The notes under the pieces are model-generated. The model saw only the letters and a program-made list of their open reading frames with translations, was not told the origin of the DNA and made no database searches. Shown in pieces: positions 58,727 through 64,000 of a DNA stretch of 64,000 nucleotides. Source of the DNA: Diacronema lutheri (lineage: Eukaryota > Haptophyta > Pavlovophyceae > Pavlovales > Pavlovaceae). Each line of letters begins with the position of its first letter. The stretch's first letter is position 1. The stretch spans positions 407,001 to 471,000 of the forward strand of contig JAGTXO010000019.1 of NCBI GenBank assembly GCA_019448385.1, given 5' to 3'. A program made the translations under genes and the position numbers.

Positions 58727-60492
58727 CTACCGACCCAGAAGCGGCCACAGCTTGGTCGACGCGAGTGTGCCCGAGATCTCGTAGCCACACTTGCACGAGC
58801 CCATCGCAAAGCGGCCGAGCCGCATCCCAAAGACAGCGATGAGCAGCACGCCCACGTACCACGCGATGCCCGTCCAGAGCACGGACGGGTCGTTGACGAC
58901 GATCGCGCACTCGCCAAGCAGCGCGGTGAGGCAGCCGATGAGCCTCGAGACGAAGATGATCGCGTTCATCTCCGCCCATTTGAAGGGCTGCACAAAGGCG
59001 CCACAACGCGACGCGGCGCGGCGCGGTGCGGTGCGGCGCTCTGGCTCGCCTCTTGGTGACCTTGTCCTTGGAGCACGTGAAGAGCGAGCCGTGCGCCGAG
59101 CAGAGGCCAAAGACCTCCTCCGAGTGGCCCGAAAACTCGAGGAGCTCCTGCAGCCCAGACAGGCCGCGCGGTGCGCGAGCGGTTCGTGAACGCCGTGCGG
59201 TGCGAGATGCCGAGCGGCCGAGCGGAGCGCAGGCGCGCAGGCGCGTGCGCGTCGCGAGCCTTTTCACCCGCTCGCACGCCCACCCTCGGCCTCCCACGCG
59301 ACGCGCGGCGTGGCGCGGCGCGGCTGTGCACTCTGCCCGCCCACGGCGCGGCTGCGCACTCTGCCGCTCGCTGTGTCCCACTGGCGGACGGTAAAGTCAG
59401 ACGAGCACGAGAAGAGGGTGCCGTTCACGATCACTGGACCGCGCACGGGAGCAGAGTGGCCGAGCAGCCGGCGCAGCTGCTCGCCCGTCCGCGCGTCCCA
59501 TTGCGCGATCGTGCGGTCCAGCCCGCACGTTAAGGCCTGCAGGCGGCGCGACGAGCGCGTGCCGATGAGCGCTTGCGCCTCGCCAGCGCGGCCCTCCTCC
59601 ACGTCGACGAGCGGCGCGCGGGGCGCGGAATGCGGCGGCTCGTCGAAGACGGACGCGCGCTCTCCAAAGAGTTTTGACGTCGCGCAGCTGGTCCGCGTGC
59701 CCCCGTAGCCGGTGGAGGACCGTGCCCGTGCGCAGGTCCCACACGATGGCGCTCGTGTCGAGCGAGCAGGTGATCAGCACGTTGTCGTCGATCGAGAGGT
59801 CGAGGCCCATGCACCCCGACTTGTGCCCGATGAGCGACGTCTCCGGCTTCGCCGTCGCGTACCTGCAGGAGCCGTGCGCGCGGCGAGCGGCGCGCGCGCG
59901 CGTCATTTCAACCGGCGGTGCGCGCGCCCAAGCGCGCGGCGCAATGATTTTGCCCTGCACGACCTGGCCGAGCGCCTCGACGTGCTCGCCAAACGCGTAC
60001 TTTTCGATCGCGCCGTACGACGCGCAGCAGAAGACGTGCGTGTGCGTGGCGAGCGAGGCGTAATAAGTGCCCTTGCCAAAGAGGGCGACGCACGCGCCCT
60101 GCGCGTGCGCGTTGCGCCGTGCGCGGAGGCGGAGCGCGTGGGCCGCCAGCCGCGCAGGGCGCGCGTGCGGCGCGCGCGGCGGACCGTGAGCGGGTCCCAG
60201 CAGCGCACGCCGTCGGCTGAGGTGAAGAAGCGGGTAGAACCGAGGCGCGTCTTCGTGCCGCACACGCCGATGATGTCCTGCGTGTGCCCCTGCATCACCT
60301 GCAGCAGCGCGCCCGTCTCGACGTGCCACAGCTTGCCAAAGCCATCCCAGCTGCCGTGAAGAGGAAATCGTCGACGACGGCGACGCCCTTGATCGTCTCG
60401 TTGTGCGCGCGCGTGAGCGCGTCGTCGAGCGACGCGATGTACTTGGAGCGCTCGGCGAGCCGCACCCAGTGCTTCTCCGCCCACTTGGGCAT
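58727..60492 (-). CDS. WD40-repeat protein with C-terminal membrane segments; frame broken twice
   Basis: Minus strand, ATG 60492 (MPKWAEKHWVRLAERSKYIA) to the stop at 58727, with GT...AG introns such as 60184-60099. WD repeats are clear: WDGFGKLWHVETGALLQVMQ, DNVLITCSLDTSAIVWDLRT, LTCGLDRTIAQWDARTGEQL, LFSCSSDFTVRQWDTASG and FSGHSEEVFGLCSAHGSLFT. After the propeller come two hydrophobic segments (IIFVSRLIGCLTALLGE; GIAWYVGVLLIAVFGM) and a short Cys-containing tail ending WPLLGR. Near 60360 DDFLFT and GSWDGF are offset by one base, and near 59675 RDVK and LFGERASVFDE are offset by one base at an AAAA run. The protein may be a membrane-tethered scaffold; the specific family is not recognised. 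It is convergent with the MRS2-like gene (104-bp spacer). Confidence 0.7.
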
Positions 60493-60665
60493 GCCGCGCC
60501 GCTCGCATTTTGCTCCGGCTGTGGACCATCCTGCCGGCCCTTGTTGGAAACTACTTCATTATTTTTGCCATACTTATGTGGACGTACTAGAATCTCACTC
60601 TCTAAACGACATTGCCAAGTGTCAAGTATGTATCCAAGTTCCAAGTATTCATAGAGTTCTACTTC
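60493..60665. other. AT-richer spacer between the WD40 and LMF genes
   Basis: Between about 60530 and 60660 the base composition falls to roughly balanced, in contrast to both genes. It should hold the WD40 promoter (minus) and the 3' end signal of the lipase maturation factor gene (minus). A duplicated word, CAAGTGTCAAGTATG / CCAAGTTCCAAGTATTC, lies near 60612-60650. Confidence 0.45.
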
Positions 60666-63238
60666 TCAAACGGGTCCACGGCTGAGGGCTGAGATCGCGC
60701 CGTCGAGCCGCACGACGAGCGCGATCGCGAACTGCGCGGCGGCGCGGAGACCGACGGCCGCGCAGCCGCGCACGCCGCGCGCGCGCACGCCTCCGGAGAG
60801 GGCGAGCGGCGTGCCCAGTCTGAGTCCGCTCAGCGCCCGCGGCCACAGCGGCGGCGGCGCCTCGCGCGGCGCGGCGCGCGCGCGCGTGCGCGCGGGCAGC
60901 CCGCGCGAGGCGAGGTACGCGCCAACGCGCGCGTCGTCGAGCGCAAAGGGCGCAAGGTACGTGCTCGGTGCCTCAGTGCGCGCCCACCACTGCTCGGCGC
61001 GCGCGGGCGGCGCGCCGCTCGGCCCGGCCTCGCCGACGAGCACGGCGCCGGGCACGCGCCGCGCCCATGGCGACGGTATCCGTGTGAAGTCGTACTCGTA
61101 GAGCAGCGCGCGCGCGTGCGTGCAACGCGACCAGCCCGCGTCCGGACGTGGCAGCAGCGCCAGGGCCGGACCCTCCCCATTTAGCAGCTGTTGCATCAAG
61201 CGCAACCTGCAGCGGCAGCAGCAGCGGCAGCAGCAGCAGCAGCAGCAGCAGGAGCAGGAGCAGGAGCAGCAGGAGCAGCAGCAGCAGCAGCAGCGTCAGC
61301 GCACGGCCCGATGAGCGCGCGCCGCGCGCAGGTCAGCGCTCGCACGCGCCGGGCGGCGCGGCGCGCACAGCCACGGGTTGTGCTCGGGTGGCGAGAGCGC
61401 GGCAAACCACATCTGCCAATCGAGGCGTGGCTGATGTGGTGCGATGACGCTCGGCCTGCGGCAGAGCGCGCCCGGCTTGTGCGCAAAATGCACCTCGCGC
61501 CAGCTGCTCCCGTTGTCGTACGAGAGCTCGAGCACCACCTCACGCCGGCCCACGATGGAAGGCGGCAGCCCGCCCCAGCCGTAACGGTCTGCATCGACCG
61601 CCGAGCCGCTCGGCCGCGGCCCGCCGTCGGCCAGCGCGCCGATGCCAACGCCGGGCGGTCGGCCGACGCCCGTCATCGTGCGGAAGAGTCCGTAGCCCGA
61701 GTTCAGCCTCCAGTGGCCGCTCGCGCTGTGCAGCGCGCGCGCCGCGCGCGGCAGCGGCAACGACGACGCGACCGTGAGCAGAGGCACCGCGCCGCCGAGC
61801 AGCGCGGCACATGCGAGCGCGCCCGCCGCCGCCGCGTGCGCGACGCGGCCTGCGCGCGTGGCGCGGCGCACGAGCAGCGATCGCGCGACGCCGTCCTCGC
61901 GCCATGCATGGCGCAGCTCGCTAGCGGAGCTCGTGAGCACCAACGTGGCGAACGGCAGCGCGCACGCGCGCAGCGCGCTCTGCGCGGCCGCCTCGATCTG
62001 GCGCGGCGGCATTGCGAGCGTCACGGTCAACCGACTCCACCACGCGCGCGGCAACTCGGCAGGCGGGCCGCCCGCCGGCTCCCACCAGCCCAGCTCGAGC
62101 ATCGCGCCTGCGCTCGCGCCGACGAACCCGATGGCGAACGCAACCCAAGCCTCCGCCGAGCGCGCCAAGCGAAACGCGCGCGCGCCGGCCGCGCGCAGAA
62201 GATGGCCGGGCGGGTCGCGCGCGTGCGTGTGCTGGCACCAGCCGGCGGGCGCGTCCGCCTCGCAGCACGGCAGCGCGAGCAGCGCGGTGAGCGCGTTGAA
62301 GAAGGCGTAATTGCCGCTCGCGCTGATCAAGGCTTGCAAGCAGAGCTGCAACGCTCCGCCCACTCGCCGCGCGGCCACGTGCGGCGCGAGGAGGAGGAAG
62401 GGCGCGGCGATCTCGATCACGAGCGTGAGGCCGACGCCGAGGCGGAGCAGCGGCGGCGGCAGCGAGTGCATCAGCCACGCGAGTGGAGTGGGCAGACACT
62501 GCGGCGGAAAATGGGTGGGAAGGGGGGGGGGGGGGGAGGATGAGAGAGGGGGGGGGGGGGGGGGGGGCTGGGCTGCGGCGCGCAAGAATTGTGGACCAAG
62601 TGATGAAGCACGCTCGCGCGCGCGCGCGGACGCGCCTGCGTCGCAAAGTGGTAGTCGAGCGCGCTGAGCGCCGTCCACGTCGCGCAGCGCGACTGGAGCT
62701 TGACAAGACCCGCCATCAACATCAGCTTGAAGAGGATGAAGCGGAGGAGCCACGCGGCCGGCGCAAAGGAAGAGCCAAGTCGCGCCGCGCGGCCGAGCGG
62801 CGCCGCGTACAGCACGGCCGCCGCGCCCACCTCGAGGAGGAGCGCGTCCCACTGGAAGGAGAAGAACGTCTGGCCGACGGACACGCACGACAGGTAGCCC
62901 AGCTGCAGCGCGAGGAACGCAAGGGAAGAGGTAGGTACCGCCGCGACGCTGACGAGCGCGCCAAACAGCGCGCCGCCGAGCGCCACGCCGCGGTGCAGCT
63001 GGTCCGTTGAGCAGCCGAGCCACGCACGCGCCCAGGCGAAAGTCGGCACGACGCGAGCGTACAGCGCGAGCGGCGATGCGTCGCGCGCGCCGGGCGGCAC
63101 TTGGCTGGCGAGCCACGCGTCGGCCGGAAGTAGGCCGTCGTGGCCAAGCAGGCCGTCGTATTGCACGTAGAAGCTCGCGAACGCGACGGCGTACACGAGC
63201 GCGAGGCCACGAAGGAACGCCTCGCGCATCGGTGCCAT
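60666..63238 (-). CDS. lipase maturation factor (LMF1/LMF2 family)
   Basis: Three exons on the minus strand: 63238-62636, 62498-61369, 61206-60666; about 757 aa. The family is an ER membrane chaperone needed to fold dimeric lipases. Seen here: MREAFLRGLALVYAVAFASF (TM1), further membrane helices, LMLMAGLVKLQSRCATWTAL, DYHFATQ/CLPTPLAWLMHSLP at the first splice, SGNYAFFNALTALLAL, NSGYGLFRTMTGVG, VVLELSYDNGSSWREVHFAH, KPG and PHQPRLDWQMWFAALSP, then after intron 2 LLRLMQQLLNGEGPALALLP and LLYEYDFTRI. The membrane N half and soluble DUF1222-type C half are both complete. Intron 1 starts GC (CAG/GCGCG); intron 2 ends in a CTG-repeat tract. The start is the ATG at 63238. No stop or frame break was found. 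Confidence 0.92.
61207..61310 (-). repeat. CTG/CAG microsatellite serving as an intron 3' tract
   Basis: On the minus strand a run of CTG with CTC and CCG interruptions lies directly before the acceptor of LMF intron 2 (61368-61207). On the plus strand it reads as a polyglutamine ORF that is very unlikely to be real. Confidence 0.8.
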
Positions 63239-63325
63239 CCGCCGTCCGCTCGCTTCCCGGACTCCTCATGAGAGTCTTGACAACTCTGTCCTCTCACTGT
63301 GGCCAGTCGCGCGGACACACAGCAC

Positions 63326-63800
63326 TCAGGCAGGGCGGCCGACCGGTTCGAGAAGGCGACGCTTCACGCCGCGCGTGCCGGGTGCGTGCGCGCCGCGGCC
63401 GCCGTCGGCGTCCCCGTCGCCACATGGCCCGGCCGGCGCCGCAACGCCGCGCGCGCGCGCACGCGCGGGGCGCCGCGCCGATGCGTCGGTCTGCGCGCCG
63501 TCGTTGTCGGCCGGCGTGTGCGCAACATTGGCGCGCGCGAGCGCGACGGCCATCGGACGCGCGCGTGGCGAAAACTTTATGGGCGCAGCGCGTGCGGCGT
63601 CCTCCGCGCGCGATGGCCGGACAGGCGTCGCCGGCGCGGCTGCGCCGGCTGCTGCGGCTGCGGCTGCGGCGGCCAGCGTGCTCTTCTGCGAGGTGCCCTG
63701 CGCATGCCACATGAGGTAGGCGCCAAAGGTGCGGTACGGCCGCCAGCTCTCAGCAATCTCGATCATCGCCGCCGCGCTCGGTAGCTCGCGCGCCGCGCGC

Positions 63801-63831
<31 letters not shown>

Positions 63832-64000
63832 GGGCGCGGCAGCCGTAGAGCGCAAGCATGCCCTTCCGCACGGCGAGGTCTCCGGTCGGGAGCACGTCGG
63901 GCCGCTTGAGCGCAAAGATGAGGAACATGTCGACCGTCCACGCGCCGACGCCAACCACCGCCGTCAGCGCCGCGGCGAGCGCCGCATCGTCGTGCGCCGA
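63326..64000 (-). CDS. HhH-GPD DNA glycosylase (AlkA/MAG-like), 5' part beyond the window
   Basis: Open to the right edge on the minus strand; stop at 63326. The helix-hairpin-helix and catalytic region are present: ALTAVVGVGAWTVDMFLIFA, KRPDVLPTGDLAVRKGMLAL (Asp of TGDLAVRKG is the expected catalytic residue), then a Gly-run insertion and SWRPYRTFGAYLMWH, the usual WRPYRS.A..YLW block. The family removes alkylated bases such as 3-methyladenine to begin base excision repair. After the fold the tail is Ala-rich and basic (GVKRRLLEP near the end), possibly a nuclear signal. The first part of the glycosylase fold lies outside the window. It is in tandem with the LMF gene, 87 bp upstream of its ATG. 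Confidence 0.88.

Noticed and set aside
61120-61447. Polyglutamine ORF on the plus strand
   Set aside because: It is the reverse of the CTG tract in LMF intron 2; no gene context on the plus strand.

Overview
The window looks like nuclear DNA of a very GC-rich microbial eukaryote, most likely an alga. This is inferred from spliceosomal introns in most genes, a mix of animal-like genes (ZRANB3, lipase maturation factor) and plant-like genes (sacsin-RING giant protein, peptidyl-serine galactosyltransferase), ShKT and MHYT domains, and extreme G+C with long poly-G and poly-C runs. A haptophyte or pelagophyte would fit, but nothing here proves the lineage. No rRNA, tRNA, CRISPR array or prokaryotic operon was seen.

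Layout. 1-667 (-): end of a multi-pass membrane protein that runs off the window. 668-3480: repeats and degenerate ORFs. 3556-8393 (-): an eight-exon ZRANB3 orthologue (SNF2 helicase, PIP-like motif, NZF finger, HNH nuclease). 8446-10965 (+): a peptidyl-serine galactosyltransferase-like gene with a ShKT domain and a C-terminal membrane anchor, only 52 bp from ZRANB3 and divergent from it. 11499-11585: a hairpin. 11613-13256 (+): a two-repeat Myb gene. 13254-17280: a repeat-rich zone with 189-bp (63-codon) tandem repeats at two loci, an 88-bp dispersed repeat, a short-chain dehydrogenase fragment and a hAT transposase piece. 17290-19050 (-): a probable helical/TPR-like gene. 19385-21342 (-): a degenerate hAT transposase. 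22200-23400 (-): a broken NOT1-like gene. 23900-24839 (+): an unknown ORF. 24871-25176: a MITE with 82-bp inverted termini. 25560-26660 (+): an unknown coiled-coil gene.

27342-36753 (-) is the most striking gene: about 2,935 aa with two complete channel modules in one chain, each with six transmembrane segments, a cyclic-nucleotide-binding-like domain and ankyrin repeats, and with non-canonical pore filters. Divergent from it, 36960-38219 (+) encodes an MHYT-domain membrane sensor. 38334-54021 (+) encodes a giant sacsin-like protein with a C-terminal RING finger; 15.3 kb of it is one exon, and two of its repeats share a nearly identical 1.6-kb tract that suggests gene conversion. 54550-58622 (+) is an eight-exon MRS2/CorA Mg2+ channel, convergent with 58727-60492 (-), a WD40 protein with a membrane tail. 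60666-63238 (-) is a lipase maturation factor. 63326-64000 (-) is the 3' part of an AlkA-type DNA glycosylase.

Introns mostly open with GTGCG, several use GC-AG borders, and several carry a G-run after the donor and a C-run before the acceptor. The genes do not form an obvious pathway. Loose themes are DNA repair (ZRANB3, glycosylase), ion and light or gas sensing (channel, MHYT, MRS2) and secretory-path protein processing (galactosyltransferase, lipase maturation factor). Exon borders were placed by hand from homology, reading phase and splice dinucleotides.
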